The notes: generated from the sequence alone by a model not told the origin. 64,000 bases of DNA from Futiania mangrovi (GCF_024158125.1 NZ_JAMZFT010000002.1:434001-498000); one strand, 5' to 3'; counted from the stretch's first letter, positions 52,305 to 62,963 are shown. Numbers and translations are program-made.

Positions 52305-54002
52305 TCAGGGTTTCGGATCGTCGCGCTTCACGCGCTTGAAGGCCCACTTGATGACGGCCTCATGCCCCTCGGTCAAGCCCGAGAGAACGATCTGCTCGCT
52401 GCGCCGCGGACGACCGCCGGAGCCGAGATAGGCCGTCTCCTCGATGTCGAGCGAGGTGGCGTCGGTCCGCAGCGTCCAGCCCTCGCCCGTCGCCGTCTTG
52501 ATCAGGATCGTGCCGTTCGGAAGGCGGCTGGCCCGCGCGCCGGGATGCAGGTGGAAACGCACCGCCCAGGGTGCTTCCGCACGGCTTGGCTTGCCCTTGC
52601 CTGCCGGCTCGATCCGGTCCTCCCCGCGCAGGTCGTCGCCGTCGTCGGACAGGAAGAGCTTGCGCTCGTGCAGGAAGCCCATGTCCGCATAGCCGCCGTG
52701 CCGCGCGACCACGGCATCGCCCCCCTGCACCGGCATGCGCCGGCCGGTCACGTTCGGCGGGCCGAAGAGCACACCGCCCGCGGCCTTGCCGACCGTGGCG
52801 GAGGGGCGGTCGGCGATGGTGAGCGTGCTGTGCGCGGCGGTCGCCCGCATCGCCTTCTCCCACGCCAGGCCGTGCCCTGCGCCGGTGCCGCAATTGACGA
52901 CGATCCGGGCGCGGCCCGAACTCAGCTCGAAGGAGAGGCAGCCGGCCTGCGCGTCCCGGGCATAGGTGGGGGCAGGCGCGCTTCCCGCGTCGAAGATCAC
53001 GACAGTCCGGCGGGCGGCCATGCGGTAGTACCCGCTATCCTCCCCTTCGGAAGGCGCCCGTTTCGCGCCGTCGACGGCAGCGAGCACATGATCGGCGAGA
53101 CCGTCGGACGCTTCCTGGCCGCCATTGAAGCAGGCAAGGCCCCCATCGCCGTGCCGCATGCGGCGCAGCCAGCCCGCCATGCGTCCCGTGACGTCGGCCA
53201 GGACCTTGCCCGGTGTCACGCCCGCGCTACGCAGATCGCCCTGCAGACCGGCGAGATCGGCCAGCACCCGGGCGTGCGTGACCGGGTTGCGGCTGCGGTG
53301 CCCGCCATCGGCGAAGACATGGCGCGGCAGATCCTCGGCCAGCAGGTCGAGCGCCCAAGGCAGGCGTGCCCGCTCCTCCTCGAGTGCGAGGCAGACATGC
53401 ACGAGCCCGATCAGCGCGTCGAGCCGGCGGGGGCCCTGGGCCATCTTCGGGGCGCGGCGGGCGAGGAAGCGACACTGGCGGGCGATGGCGACCATGGCCT
53501 TCGACCGGGCCAGCGCGTCCGCGCGCTCGAACAGCAGCCGGTAGTGCCGCATCATCGAGACGAGGCGGGCGCCCAGCACGTCCGGGCGCCAGGCGAAATG
53601 GTCGTACCTGCCATACCGTTCGACCCAGCCGTCGAGCAGGATCTGCGCGGCGGTGCTGGCATGGGCGCCCCCGGAGGCGCGCAGGTGGCGGAGCCAGCGG
53701 AAGGAGTGCAGCGCCTCGGCAAACCGTTCCGACGGCAGGGGGACGGCCCAGATCTTCGCGCCCTCGGCGCTGACGGTTTCGGTGCCGAAGACGAATGTGC
53801 CGTTGAGGATCGCGCGCGCCTGGTCGAGCGAGCCGGGGATGAGGTCCTGCGGCGCGAAGGCGACCCGGTCGGGCAGCGGTCCTTTCAGAAGCTGGTCCGA
53901 GACGGCGCTGCGCCAGAAGACATCCTCCGCGCGCGTGCGCAGGGCCCCGAGGGCCCCCGATGGGCGCAGCGAATTGGTGGGCAGCGTCGGCATGGCCGGC
54001 AT
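52305..54002 (-). CDS. Heparinase II/III family protein
   Basis: 565 residues. The N-terminal half is an all-alpha toroid ([48 protein letters not shown]). The C-terminal half is a beta-sandwich with [57 protein letters not shown]. It is the alphaproteobacterial heparinase II/III-like group, presumably a polysaccharide lyase for uronic-acid polymers, substrate unknown. No signal peptide, so its location in the cytoplasm or envelope is unclear. Start may be 54002 or 53993. Confidence 0.9.
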   Translation of the reverse strand: MPAMPTLPTNSLRPSGALGALRTRAEDVFWRSAVSDQLLKGPLPDRVAFAPQDLIPGSLDQARAILNGTFVFGTETVSAEGAKIWAVPLPSERFAEALHSFRWLRHLRASGGAHASTAAQILLDGWVERYGRYDHFAWRPDVLGARLVSMMRHYRLLFERADALARSKAMVAIARQCRFLARRAPKMAQGPRRLDALIGLVHVCLALEEERARLPWALDLLAEDLPRHVFADGGHRSRNPVTHARVLADLAGLQGDLRSAGVTPGKVLADVTGRMAGWLRRMRHGDGGLACFNGGQEASDGLADHVLAAVDGAKRAPSEGEDSGYYRMAARRTVVIFDAGSAPAPTYARDAQAGCLSFELSSGRARIVVNCGTGAGHGLAWEKAMRATAAHSTLTIADRPSATVGKAAGGVLFGPPNVTGRRMPVQGGDAVVARHGGYADMGFLHERKLFLSDDGDDLRGEDRIEPAGKGKPSRAEAPWAVRFHLHPGARASRLPNGTILIKTATGEGWTLRTDATSLDIEETAYLGSGGRPRRSEQIVLSGLTEGHEAVIKWAFKRVKRDDPKP

Positions 54003-54053
54003 GGTAGTCCCGTCGTTGTGAAATCAACAGGCCCCTTGTCGGGGCGCGCGGAC

Positions 54054-55412
54054 CTATCCGGTACGACGGAATCGCGCCGCGAAAAAGCCCTCCAGACCCC
54101 CGGCCCCCTCAAGATCGTGATCGGGCCGCGTGCGCAGCCAGCCCTCGGGCGTCAGCAGGGCCTGTACGCCGCCCACCTCCTCGCCCCGGATCGGGACGGA
54201 AATGAGGCGCGGGTCTTCGGCGAGCCGCGCGGCGCGGGCTTCGCCTTCCTCGGGCTCGAGCGAGCAGGTTGCGAAAACGAGAACACCGCCGGGCGTCAAC
54301 ATTCCGATCGCCGCCTCGGTCAGTTCCGCCTGCAGCGAGACGAGGCTGTCGAGCTGCCGTGCCCGCTTGCTCCACAACACGTCCGGGTGGCGGCCCGCGG
54401 TTCCGGTGGCGAGGCAGGGCGCATCGAGCAGAATGCCGTCGAACCGTACATCCGGCGTCCACGCGCGGACGTCGGCGGCGATCACGTCCGCGGCGAGGCC
54501 GGTACGGGACAGGTTTTCGCGCAGCCGTTCGAGCCGGTCGTCCGAGATGTCGACGGCAGTTACCTCGAGACCCGCAGCGGCCAGTTGCAGTGTCTTGCCA
54601 CCCGGTGCCGCGCACAGGTCCGCGACCCGCGTCCCCGGCGCCACCGCACCGGCAAGCAGCCGGGCCGGCAGGGCCGCAGCCGCCCCCTGGACCCACCAGT
54701 GCCCCTGGGCAAAGCCCGGAAGCGTGTCGATTCGAGTCCCTGTCGCAAGCCGCAGGCTGCCGGTCGCGAGCACCTCTGCGCCCAGCGCGTCTGCCAGCCC
54801 TTTCGTCCCGGCAGGGTCGCGGACGGTGATGTCGAGCGGCGGAACCGATGCAAGTGCGGCTGCCATCGCGCGCGTCGCCTTTTCGCCCCAGCTGGCGGTC
54901 CACCGTTCCCGGATCCAGCCGGGCAGGTTCAGGAGCGGGTCGGCGGGGGCCGGCCGCTCCCGGTCGAGGCGGCGCAGGACGGCGTTCACGAGGCCCGCGA
55001 ACCCGGCGCTTGTCCGGTCGGCGCGAGCCAGCCGCACGGCCTGGTCGACGGCGGCATGGGCTGGCGTGTCGAGAAACAGCAGATCGGCTGCGCCCAGGCG
55101 CAGTATGTCGCGCACGCGGGCCGCCTTGCGCGGCAGGGGCTTTTCCAGCAAGGGGCCGAGCGCGGCGTCGATCTCTCCCAGCCGCCGCAGGCAGCTCGCG
55201 GCCAGCATCCGCGCGAAGCGCCGGTCCTGCGACGGGGTGCCGGCGGGAAGCGCGGCCGCGAGCGCGTCCTCGAGCGGGGCACCGTCCTCGAACACCGCGG
55301 AGAGCGCGTCGAGCACGGCCGCCCGCGCAGGCGAGGCGACAGGCCGGCGGCCGTGTGCCCGCCCGCCGCGCGGGGCGCGGCGGTCAGCGCCAGGGGCCAC
55401 GGGCGCCTGCAA
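54054..55412 (-). CDS. rsmB: 16S rRNA (cytosine-967-C5) methyltransferase
   Basis: 452 residues from TTG 55412. The N-terminal NusB-like domain (30-165) contains [22 protein letters not shown] and [12 protein letters not shown]. The methyltransferase domain has the SAM motif [16 protein letters not shown], the catalytic Cys in [17 protein letters not shown] and the second Cys in [13 protein letters not shown]. The start is unsure: TTG 55412 or GTG 55400 are both weak and overlap the end of htpX by 17-29 bases. Confidence 0.92.
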   Translation of the reverse strand: MQAPVAPGADRRAPRGGRAHGRRPVASPARAAVLDALSAVFEDGAPLEDALAAALPAGTPSQDRRFARMLAASCLRRLGEIDAALGPLLEKPLPRKAARVRDILRLGAADLLFLDTPAHAAVDQAVRLARADRTSAGFAGLVNAVLRRLDRERPAPADPLLNLPGWIRERWTASWGEKATRAMAAALASVPPLDITVRDPAGTKGLADALGAEVLATGSLRLATGTRIDTLPGFAQGHWWVQGAAAALPARLLAGAVAPGTRVADLCAAPGGKTLQLAAAGLEVTAVDISDDRLERLRENLSRTGLAADVIAADVRAWTPDVRFDGILLDAPCLATGTAGRHPDVLWSKRARQLDSLVSLQAELTEAAIGMLTPGGVLVFATCSLEPEEGEARAARLAEDPRLISVPIRGEEVGGVQALLTPEGWLRTRPDHDLEGAGGLEGFFAARFRRTG

Positions 55413-56262
55413 CGCCGTCCATCTGGCCGGCCAGTTCCTTCAGCGCGGCGATGCGGTTTGCCGTGTTGGGGTGGGTGGAGAAGAGATTGTCGACGCGCGC
55501 GCCCGACAGCGGGTTGATGATGAACATGTGCGCTGTCGCCGGGTTGCGCTCGGCCCGCACGTTCTCGACCTGGTGGGCGGCGCGGTCGATCTTTGCAAGC
55601 GCGGATGCGAGCCACATCGGGCGGCCGCAGATTTCCGCCCCCATACGGTCGGCGGAATATTCCCGCGTCCGGCTGATCGCCATCTGGACAAGCATGGCGG
55701 CGAGCGGCGCGAGGATGATCAGCGCGATCGTCCCGATCAGGCCCAGCGGGTTGTTCCGGTTGTCGCCGCCGCCGAAGAACAGGCCGAATTGCGCGAGCAT
55801 GGAGATCGCACCCGCGATCGTCGCCGTGATCGTCATGATCAGCGTGTCGCGGTTCTTCACATGGGCAAGCTCGTGCGCCATGACGCCCGCGACCTCTTCC
55901 GCGGTCAGCATGTCGAGGAGCCCGCGCGTCGCGGCGACGGCCGCGTTCTCCGGGTTGCGGCCCGTGGCGAAGGCATTGGGCTGGGGCGAATCGATCAGGT
56001 AGACCTTGGGCATGGGCAATTCCGCCCGCTCGGCCAGTTGCTCGACGAGGCCGTAGAAGTCCGGCGCTTCGGCGCGCGTGATCTGCCGTGCGCCGTGCAT
56101 GCGCAAGACCATCTTGTCGGCGTTCCAGTACGCGAAGGCATTGGTGCCGAGCGCGACGACGAACGCGATCGCCATGCCGCCCGTACCCCCGATCAGGTAG
56201 CCGACGGCAAGGAACAGGCCGGTCATGGCGGCCAGCAGAAGACCAGTACGGGCGTAGTTCAT
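55384..56262 (-). CDS. htpX: Zinc metalloprotease HtpX
   Basis: 292 residues. Two N-terminal membrane helices, then [21 protein letters not shown], the zinc motif HELAH (130-134, in [15 protein letters not shown]), two further hydrophobic helices and [12 protein letters not shown] with the third ligand Glu. It removes misfolded membrane proteins. The N-terminus [18 protein letters not shown] is the family's usual one. Its 3' end overlaps rsmB. Confidence 0.96.
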   Translation of the reverse strand: MNYARTGLLLAAMTGLFLAVGYLIGGTGGMAIAFVVALGTNAFAYWNADKMVLRMHGARQITRAEAPDFYGLVEQLAERAELPMPKVYLIDSPQPNAFATGRNPENAAVAATRGLLDMLTAEEVAGVMAHELAHVKNRDTLIMTITATIAGAISMLAQFGLFFGGGDNRNNPLGLIGTIALIILAPLAAMLVQMAISRTREYSADRMGAEICGRPMWLASALAKIDRAAHQVENVRAERNPATAHMFIINPLSGARVDNLFSTHPNTANRIAALKELAGQMDGVAGARGPWR

Positions 56263-56365
56263 GGACCGGGTTCTCCCTGAAAGGCGCGCGGGAAACGAGA
56301 CACGTCCGACGGACGAGCCTATATCTGGGCGAACCGGGTGAAAACCGCAATCGGAGAGCGGCGCG

Positions 56366-56560
56366 ATGAGCGGCAAAACCACCGACGAGCAACGCCAGTC
56401 CCGCGTGAAGGAGGCGGCGCGGCGGGCCCTGGCCGAGGCAGAGGCGCGCCGGGCTGCCGATCTGCCGCGCGACCTTCCGCCCGAACAGGGCGGCCCGGAA
56501 GGACCGGAGCCGACCCGCTATGGCGACTGGGAGAAGAAGGGGATCGCCTCCGACTTCTGA
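56366..56560 (+). CDS. DUF1674 / SDHAF4-like succinate dehydrogenase assembly factor
   Basis: 64 residues. The C-terminal 15 residues, [16 protein letters not shown], are the invariant tail of DUF1674/SDHAF4. In eukaryotes SDHAF4 binds flavinylated SdhA. The N-terminal half is an Ala/Arg/Glu helix. Located between htpX and the sterol-desaturase-like gene, convergent with the latter by 12 bases. Confidence 0.9.
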   Translation: MSGKTTDEQRQSRVKEAARRALAEAEARRAADLPRDLPPEQGGPEGPEPTRYGDWEKKGIASDF

Positions 56561-56572
56561 GAAGGGCAGGGC

Positions 56573-57499
56573 TCAGGCTGCTGCCTGGCGCCCCGTGGCA
56601 GCGGGTGCAGCGGCAGTACCGGCGTTCGCCTCCCGTGCCCGGCGGAAGGGGTGGACCAGCAGCGTCCACAGGTCGTCCGGATCGTCCATGCGCGCCTCGC
56701 CCAGGCCGAAGGCGATCGCGTCGTTGCCGACCGCGGCGTCTTCCCGCCAGGTGCCGAACACCCGGTCCCACACGGAGAAGATCTGCGCGAAATTGCTGTC
56801 GTAGTCTTCCTGGGCCGCCGAGTGGTGGATGCGGTGGTGGATCGGCGTCACGATGACCAGGCGCAGCAGGGCCTCGAAGCGCGGCGGCAGGGCCATCGAC
56901 CCATGGTGGAAGGTCGAGAAGACGTGGCGCAGCAGGACCGCGACGAGGATCGCGTGCGCCGGCATGCCGAGCGCGACGACGCCCGCGAGATAGGTCAGCA
57001 GGCGGAAGGCGGCTTCCAGCGGATGGCCGCGCAGGACCGAGGTCGCGTCCAGTTCCTCGTCGGAATGGTGCACCTCGTGGATCGCCCAGAGGGTCGGGAC
57101 GCGATGCAGCAGGTAGTGGGCGAGCCAGGCCAGCGCGTCGAGCACGATGATCGTGGCTGCGTACTGCACCCAGACCGGCGCCTCGACGATGTTGAAGAGC
57201 CCGATCCCATGCGCTGCGCAGGCGGCGGCGACCGCGCCCAGGCCGAGCGGGAGGAGCAGCGCGGTAAAGCCGTCGCGGGCCAGCAGAACGCCGATGTTGG
57301 TGCGCCAGCGGCGCCCGGTGCGGGCGGTGCGCTCACGCCAGGGCGCAAGCGATTCCCACGCGCCGATGAGCGTCAGGCAGGCGACGAAGAACGCAATATG
57401 GATGGCCAGCGCGACCGGGTCGACCCCGGCCCGGACCATGACCAGGATGCTGGAAAGGAACAGAACGGCGGCAAATGTGCCGGAAAGAAACCCACGCAT
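56573..57499 (-). CDS. Sterol desaturase/fatty acid hydroxylase superfamily protein
   Basis: 308 residues, about five hydrophobic helices. The di-iron histidine boxes are present: HYLLH (near 150), HEVHHS (near 162), HH in the HVFSTFHHGS segment and HHRIHH near 234. Such enzymes hydroxylate or desaturate lipids in the membrane. The start at 57499 (MRGFLSGTFAAVLFLSS) has an AAGGGG SD; the frame extends to 57607 without support. Confidence 0.9.
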   Translation of the reverse strand: MRGFLSGTFAAVLFLSSILVMVRAGVDPVALAIHIAFFVACLTLIGAWESLAPWRERTARTGRRWRTNIGVLLARDGFTALLLPLGLGAVAAACAAHGIGLFNIVEAPVWVQYAATIIVLDALAWLAHYLLHRVPTLWAIHEVHHSDEELDATSVLRGHPLEAAFRLLTYLAGVVALGMPAHAILVAVLLRHVFSTFHHGSMALPPRFEALLRLVIVTPIHHRIHHSAAQEDYDSNFAQIFSVWDRVFGTWREDAAVGNDAIAFGLGEARMDDPDDLWTLLVHPFRRAREANAGTAAAPAATGRQAAA

Positions 57500-57577
57500 G
57501 TCGATCACCCCTTCAGATATCTCCCATACACCGGAGACGCGATTCGCAGAAGCAAGGGGCGTGCCAGAACGTGCAAC

Positions 57578-57600
57578 GGGACGGCCCGGTAGGGCCGCCC
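57578..57600. repeat. CGGCCC-GGTA-GGGCCG hairpin between acs and the desaturase gene
   Basis: Arms CGGCCC (57582-57587) and GGGCCG (57592-57597) around GGTA; GGG and CCC flank with one bulged A. It contains the GGTAGGGCC word. About 45 bases beyond the acs stop, no T-run. Confidence 0.45.
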
Positions 57601-57641
57601 CGCGCATCCGGCGTTCATGGGACCGCGTTCGGCGGTCGAGA

Positions 57642-59576
57642 TCAACGGTTCTGGCGGTTCTCGATCAGGTCGTCGACGACGCCCGGATCGGCCAGCGTCG
57701 AGGTGTCGCCGAGATTGGAGAACTCGTTCTCCGCGATCTTGCGCAGGATGCGACGCATGATCTTGCCCGAGCGGGTCTTTGGCAGGCCCGGCGCCCACTG
57801 GATGAGGTCGGGAGACGCGATCGGGCCGATTTCCTGGCGCACCCAGTCGCGCAACTCCTTGCGCAGGGCCTCCGTCGGCTCCTCCCCGGCGTTGAGGGTC
57901 ACGTAGCAATAGATACCCTGACCCTTCAGGTCGTGCGGATAGCCGACGACCGCCGCCTCGGCGACCTTCGGATGGGCGACGAGGGCCGATTCGACCTCCG
58001 CCGTGCCCATGCGGTGGCCGGAGACGTTGATCACGTCGTCAACGCGGCCGGTGATCCAGTAATAGCCATCCTCGTCCCGCCGGCAGCCGTCGCCGGTGAA
58101 ATAGGTGTTGGGATAGGCCGAGAAATAGGTCTGCTCGAACCGCTCGTGATCGCCGTAGACCGTGCGCATCTGCCCCGGCCAGCTGTCGAGGATGACGAGG
58201 TTGCCCTCGGCCTTGCCCTCAAGCGTCTTGCCGTCGGCGTCGACCAGCGCCGGGCGGATCCCGAAGAAGGGCCGCGACGCCGAGCCGGGCTTGAGCGGGG
58301 TCGCCCCCGGCAGCGGGGTGATCATGATGCCGCCCGTTTCCGTCTGCCACCAGGTGTCGACGATCGGGCAGCGGCCGTCGCCCACGACCCGGTGGTACCA
58401 GAGCCAGGCTTCCGGATTGATCGGCTCGCCCACCGAGCCCAGCAGGCGCAGGCTCTTGCGGCTCGTCTGCTTCACCAGGTCCTCGCCCGCGCCCATCAGC
58501 GCGCGGATCGCGGTCGGCGCGGTGTAGAAGGTGTTGACCTGGTGCTTGTCGCACACCTTCCAGAAGCGCGCCGCGTCCGGATAGTTCGGCACGCCCTCGA
58601 ACATCAGCGTGGTCGCGCCGTTCGCCAGCGGGCCGTAGACGATGTAGCTGTGGCCGGTGACCCAGCCGACGTCCGCCGTGCACCAGTAGATGTCGCCGTC
58701 CTTGTAGTCGAAGACGTACTGGTGCGTCATCGAGGCGTAGACGAGATAGCCGCCCGAGGTGTGCAGAACCCCCTTGGGCTTTCCAGTGGACCCCGAGGTG
58801 TAGAGGATGAAGAGCGGATCCTCGGCCGAGATTTCCTCCGGCGGGCAGTCGGTGGACGCTGCCGAGACCGCGTCGTGGTACCAGACGTCGCGGCCGTCCT
58901 TCCAGCCGACATTGCCGCCGGTGCGCTTGACGACGAGGACCTTGTCGACGCCGCCGACCTTCTCGATCGCCTTGTCGGTGTTGGCCTTCAGCGGGATCTT
59001 GCGGCCGCCGCGCAAGCCTTCGTCCGCCGTGATCACGAAGGTCGAGGCCGCGTCCTCGATCCGGCCGGCCAGCGCGTCCGGCGAGAATCCTCCGAACACT
59101 ACGGAGTGGACGGCGCCGATCCGCGCGCAGGCCAGCATGGCGTAGGCCGCCTCCGGGATCATGGGCAGGTAGATCGTGACCCGGTCGCCCTTCTTCACGC
59201 CGTTGGCCTTCATGGCATTGGCGAGGCGGCAGACCTGCTCGTGCAGCTCGCGGTAGGTGATCTTCTTGTCGTCGGTCGGCTCGTCGCCTTCCCAGATGAT
59301 CGCGACCTTGTCGGCCTTGTCCTTCAGGTGCCGGTCGATGCAGTTGGCGGAGACGTTGAGCGTGCCGTCCTCGTACCATTTGATCGAGACGTTGCCCGGC
59401 GCGTAGGAGACGTTCTTGACCGTCGTGAAGGGCTTGATCCAGTCGACCCGCTTGCCGTGCTCCTTCCAGAAGCCTTCGGGGTCGGCGACCGAGCGCTCGT
59501 ACATCTCGCGGTACTTGGCGTCGTCCACATAGGCCCGCTTGGCCCACTCGTCGCTCACGGGAAACACGTCGGTCAT
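57642..59576 (-). CDS. acs: Acetyl-CoA synthetase
   Basis: 644 residues. P-loop [15 protein letters not shown], then [54 protein letters not shown], and the C-terminal [11 protein letters not shown] with the acetylatable Lys. [16 protein letters not shown] is the acetate pocket motif including the Trp that limits chain length. It makes acetyl-CoA from acetate and ATP. A GGAGAG SD precedes ATG 59576. Confidence 0.97.
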   Translation of the reverse strand: MTDVFPVSDEWAKRAYVDDAKYREMYERSVADPEGFWKEHGKRVDWIKPFTTVKNVSYAPGNVSIKWYEDGTLNVSANCIDRHLKDKADKVAIIWEGDEPTDDKKITYRELHEQVCRLANAMKANGVKKGDRVTIYLPMIPEAAYAMLACARIGAVHSVVFGGFSPDALAGRIEDAASTFVITADEGLRGGRKIPLKANTDKAIEKVGGVDKVLVVKRTGGNVGWKDGRDVWYHDAVSAASTDCPPEEISAEDPLFILYTSGSTGKPKGVLHTSGGYLVYASMTHQYVFDYKDGDIYWCTADVGWVTGHSYIVYGPLANGATTLMFEGVPNYPDAARFWKVCDKHQVNTFYTAPTAIRALMGAGEDLVKQTSRKSLRLLGSVGEPINPEAWLWYHRVVGDGRCPIVDTWWQTETGGIMITPLPGATPLKPGSASRPFFGIRPALVDADGKTLEGKAEGNLVILDSWPGQMRTVYGDHERFEQTYFSAYPNTYFTGDGCRRDEDGYYWITGRVDDVINVSGHRMGTAEVESALVAHPKVAEAAVVGYPHDLKGQGIYCYVTLNAGEEPTEALRKELRDWVRQEIGPIASPDLIQWAPGLPKTRSGKIMRRILRKIAENEFSNLGDTSTLADPGVVDDLIENRQNR

Positions 59577-59795
59577 CGGGCGCTCTCCTCTCTGTTTCTC
59601 CGGGGCGTGCGCCGTGGGCCGCGGAAAACCCGCCGGGGGCACGCGCCTCGTTTCTCTTGGCCTGCATCCTATGCCGCCTTCGGGTGCGCTTCTACCCGAC
59701 GGAAGGCTGACATGGACGCCCGGGTTTCCGGTGCTTAAGCCACGCGCCGGGTACTTGTGAAGCCCCCGGTTGCAAAGTTCCCCGCTGAAACAATT
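59577..59795. other. Spacer without recognisable gene
   Basis: About 220 bases upstream of acs. No convincing ORF. The acs promoter should be here on the minus strand, but I cannot pick a clear -35/-10 pair. Confidence 0.4.
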
Positions 59796-60152
59796 TCAGG
59801 GGCGCGCGGATATCCGGACCACGCCGTCTGCCGCCTCGACCGGGACCGGCGTCAGCGCCTTGCCGAGGCAGGGCCCCCTGATGCACACGCCGTCGGCGAC
59901 GCGGAAGAGCGCCCCATGCGTCGCGCACAGGAGATGCTGCTTCTCGCGGTCGAAGAAGCGGTCGGGCACCCAGTCGAGCGGGGTGAAGGCGTGCGGGCAG
60001 GAATTGACGTAACCGCGCAGCACGCCGTCCTTGCGCACGACGAACAGACGCACGAGGTCGGTCCCCTCGCCGAACGCGAAGCCGCGCGCATCCGGGTCGC
60101 CCAGCACATCGAGGGCGCAGAGGGGTGTGCCGGGCGGCGGAAGGGCGCTCAT
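59796..60152 (-). CDS. Rieske [2Fe-2S] protein
   Basis: 118 residues of one Rieske domain. Cluster ligands are C52-P-H54 (NSCPHAFTPLDW) and C76-A-T-H79 (LLCATHGALF). Small ferredoxin-like Rieske proteins carry electrons to oxygenases or act in sensing. Its ATG overlaps the stop of the MFS gene (ATGA). No oxygenase is adjacent. Confidence 0.92.
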   Translation of the reverse strand: MSALPPPGTPLCALDVLGDPDARGFAFGEGTDLVRLFVVRKDGVLRGYVNSCPHAFTPLDWVPDRFFDREKQHLLCATHGALFRVADGVCIRGPCLGKALTPVPVEAADGVVRISARP

Positions 60153-61510
60153 TCCGCCTGCACTTCCTTCAAGCCGCGCGCGATGAACGCCGCGATGAGG
60201 CACATCAGCGCGAAGAGGGCGAGCGTCATGGGCACGCCCGCGGCCTCGGCAATGACGCCGAAGATACCGCCAACCAGCAGCCACGCGCCGATGATCGTGT
60301 TGGAAAGCGCGGTATAGGCCGCCCGCGTCTCTGCCGTGGCCATGTCCACGACATGCGTCGACCGTCCCAGCCGCACGCCCTGGTGCGCGATCATCAGGAC
60401 GAAGAGCAGGACGGGCAGCAGCCAGGCCATACCGGTCATACCGCCGCCGAACACATGGGGCGCGAGGCCGCCGAGCAGCGCCGCCGTCGCGTTTGCGGTT
60501 GCGCCGACGAGGCCGGACAGCATCAGAACCCGCCGGCTCGACCGGTCGGACAGGCGGCCCCAGACATGGGCACTGAGGATGGCGGCGAGGCCGGACGCGA
60601 TCACGAAGGGGCCCAGCGTGCCCAGCGCCTTGCCGCCCGACTGGCCGGCCAGCGCCAGCAGGAAGGGCGGCGAGAGCGCCGTGCCGACCAGAAGCCCGCG
60701 CGTGACGATGAAGCGCACAAGTTGGGGATCCTTGCGCAGAAGGTCCGCCTGCTCCCGCGCCACGGCGAGCGGATTGCCGCCGCCGCCGGTCGCGCCCGGC
60801 ACTTCCTTGAGCGTCGTGAAGACGAGGCCGGCGAGGATCCACGCGACGCCCGCGACGCAGAGCGCGCCCGCGACCACGCCCACGCTCACCGGCAGCAGGC
60901 CGAGCGCGAGGATCGCCCCGAAGGCCAGCACGACAGCCGCCGAGATCGAGGTCGCCGACCCCGTGGCCGCGCCGCGTGTCGCCTTGGAGACCGTCTTGCC
61001 CAGCACGTCCTTGTGGCTGACCGAGCAGGCCGCCCGGGCGACGGAGAAGACGCCGAGCAGGCCGACGATGCTCCAGCCAGCCGCCGCCCCTTCCATGGTC
61101 AGCGCGACGGCGGCCATAGCGAGCACGCACAGGCCCTGGATCGCGCTGCCGACCGCCCACACCCACTTGCGCTGCGGACGCGACCGGATCCAGCCCGCGA
61201 TGGCGAGTTGCGGCAGCAGCGCGCCCGCCTCCCGAACCGGCACCAGGAAACCGACGGCGGCGGCAGGCGCGCCCAGCGCGCCCAGCAGCCAGGCGAGCAC
61301 CAGCTTCGGGTCGGCGAGACCGTCGCCCGCCTTGGTCAGGCCCAGCGCCGCCACTTGCTTGAGGAAGTTGCCCGGCTGGTCGTTGCAGGCGGCCTCCGGA
61401 ATGTCGCGGCAGACCCGGCCCTGCTGCTCGCCGGTCAGGATGTCGTAGAGCGTTTCGCCGAGCGCAGCGGAGCCCCTCGACCCGCTGGCAGGCGCGGTCG
61501 CATCGCTCAT
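60149..61510 (-). CDS. MFS transporter with cysteine-bearing N-terminal extension
   Basis: 453 residues with about eleven to twelve hydrophobic helices and LSDRSSRRVLMLSG at the usual MFS loop. The first 60 residues form a conserved-looking hydrophilic region with Cys34 and Cys42 (GRVCRDIPEAACNDQPGNF), then LTKAGDGLADPKLVLAWLL. This extension is not typical of generic MFS proteins. The substrate is unknown. Overlaps the EVE gene upstream and the Rieske gene downstream, so the three are one operon with gpsA and perhaps tsaD. Confidence 0.88.
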   Translation of the reverse strand: MSDATAPASGSRGSAALGETLYDILTGEQQGRVCRDIPEAACNDQPGNFLKQVAALGLTKAGDGLADPKLVLAWLLGALGAPAAAVGFLVPVREAGALLPQLAIAGWIRSRPQRKWVWAVGSAIQGLCVLAMAAVALTMEGAAAGWSIVGLLGVFSVARAACSVSHKDVLGKTVSKATRGAATGSATSISAAVVLAFGAILALGLLPVSVGVVAGALCVAGVAWILAGLVFTTLKEVPGATGGGGNPLAVAREQADLLRKDPQLVRFIVTRGLLVGTALSPPFLLALAGQSGGKALGTLGPFVIASGLAAILSAHVWGRLSDRSSRRVLMLSGLVGATANATAALLGGLAPHVFGGGMTGMAWLLPVLLFVLMIAHQGVRLGRSTHVVDMATAETRAAYTALSNTIIGAWLLVGGIFGVIAEAAGVPMTLALFALMCLIAAFIARGLKEVQAE

Positions 61511-61947
61511 CCCGCGGGCTCCAGCGTGTCCGGGTCGATGCCGCCCAGCGCGCAGATGTGGGCCCATTCCTCGTGCCGGACCGGCTGCACCGACAGCCGC
61601 ATGGAGGTGACGAGCGCCATTTCCGCGAGCTTGGGGTCCGCCTTGACCTCGGCCAGCGTCACCGGACGCGGCATGTCGGCCAGTGCGCGGATGTCGACGC
61701 ACTGCCAGCGGTCGTCGTCGGTCGTGGGGTCCTGGTGCGCCTCGGCGCAGACCTCGACGATGCCGACGATCTCCTTGCCCTCGTTGGAGTGGTAGAAGAA
61801 CCCGCGGTCGCCGATCTCCATGGCGCGCATGTTGTTGCGCGCAAGATAGTTCCGCACGCCGTCCCAGGTCTCTCCCGCGTCACCCTTGGCCTTCTGCTGG
61901 TCCCAGGACCATTTGAACGGTTCGGATTTGAACAGCCAGTAGCGCAT
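61507..61947 (-). CDS. EVE domain protein
   Basis: 146 residues. MRYWLFKSEPFKWSWDQQ, WDGVRNYLARNNMRAM and GFFYHSNEGKEIVGIVEV are the EVE fold; its family binds modified bases or RNA in a PUA-like pocket. Start 61947 gives the canonical MxYWLFKSEP N-terminus with AAGG upstream; ATG 61968, which overlaps gpsA (ATGA), is the alternative. Confidence 0.92.
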   Translation of the reverse strand: MRYWLFKSEPFKWSWDQQKAKGDAGETWDGVRNYLARNNMRAMEIGDRGFFYHSNEGKEIVGIVEVCAEAHQDPTTDDDRWQCVDIRALADMPRPVTLAEVKADPKLAEMALVTSMRLSVQPVRHEEWAHICALGGIDPDTLEPAG

Positions 61948-61964
61948 GGTCTGCCTTGCCCCCT

Positions 61965-62963
61965 TCATTCGGCCTTCAGCGGACGTGACATGAGGCGCCG
62001 CGCCGCGCTGTCAACGTCCTCCCGGCCCTCGACAATCTGCGCGACGGTCGCGGCCAGAGGCATCTCGACGCCCGCCCGGTCCGCGCGCTCGCAGATGGCG
62101 GCGGCGGTCCACGCGCCTTCCACGGTGCCCCCGGCGCGGTCCGCAGCGCCCGCGGGCGTCTGCCCCTCGCCCAGCGCCAGGCCATACCGGTAGTTCCGCG
62201 ACTGCGTGCTGGTGCAGGTCAGCACCACGTCGCCCAGCCCGGACAGGCCCATGAGCGTCGTCTCCTCTCCGCCCAGCGCGGCGGCAAGACGCCGGATCTC
62301 CGCGAAGCCGCGCGCGGTCAGGGCGGCGCGTGCGCTCTCTCCGAAGCCGCGGCCCATGACGATGCCGCAGGCGATCGCCAGCACGTTCTTCGCCGCCCCG
62401 CCGAGTGCCGCCCCCGTCAGGTCCGGCGACCAGTAGGGCCGGAACGCCGGGCCGCTCAGCGCTTCGCACAGGGCAAGCCCCGTGGTCTCGTCCGGCATGG
62501 CGAGGGTGACCGCCGTTGGCAGCCCGCGTGCCACGTCGGCGGCGAAACTCGGCCCCGTCAGCAGGGCCAGCGGAACCTCGCCCAGCACCTCGCGCGTCGT
62601 CTCGTGCGGCAGGAGGCCCGTGCCGCGCTCCACCCCCTTGGCAGTCAGCACGACGGGCACGTCCGCGCCGAGGTAGGGCCGAAGCTCGCCCGCCACTCCC
62701 CGCCAGCCCTGCGCCGGTACCGCGGCGACGATCAGCCCGGCCCCGGCGGCGTCGCCCAGCCGGCCGGTCGGGCGGATGCGGGGATCGAGCGCGAGGCCCG
62801 GCAGGCGGGCACGGTTCTCACCGTCGCGGGCGAGTGCCGCTGCATGCGCCGGGTCGCGCGTCCACAGGGTCACGGCCCGTCCCCCGCGCGCAATCAGCAG
62901 CGCGAGCGCCGTTCCCCAGGCCCCGGCGCCGAGCACCGCGACTGGCCGATCATCGTTCAGCAT
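61965..62963 (-). CDS. gpsA: Glycerol-3-phosphate dehydrogenase [NAD(P)+]
   Basis: 332 residues. VAVLGAGAWGTALALLIA is the dinucleotide turn; TAKGVERGTGLLPHE, LLTGPSFAADVARGLPTAVTLA, GAAKNVLAIACGIVMGRGFGESARAAL with the catalytic Lys, and SGLGDVVLTCTSTQSRNYRYGLALGEG follow. It makes sn-glycerol-3-phosphate for phospholipids. Lies between tsaD and the EVE gene in the order known from Rhodobacterales. Confidence 0.96.
   Translation of the reverse strand: MLNDDRPVAVLGAGAWGTALALLIARGGRAVTLWTRDPAHAAALARDGENRARLPGLALDPRIRPTGRLGDAAGAGLIVAAVPAQGWRGVAGELRPYLGADVPVVLTAKGVERGTGLLPHETTREVLGEVPLALLTGPSFAADVARGLPTAVTLAMPDETTGLALCEALSGPAFRPYWSPDLTGAALGGAAKNVLAIACGIVMGRGFGESARAALTARGFAEIRRLAAALGGEETTLMGLSGLGDVVLTCTSTQSRNYRYGLALGEGQTPAGAADRAGGTVEGAWTAAAICERADRAGVEMPLAATVAQIVEGREDVDSAARRLMSRPLKAE

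Noticed and set aside
52104-55517. A 1,137-codon plus-strand frame opposite the purH start, heparinase and rsmB genes
   Set aside because: Composition is that of antisense to GC-rich codons; no domain motif, while the minus-strand genes have complete catalytic motifs.
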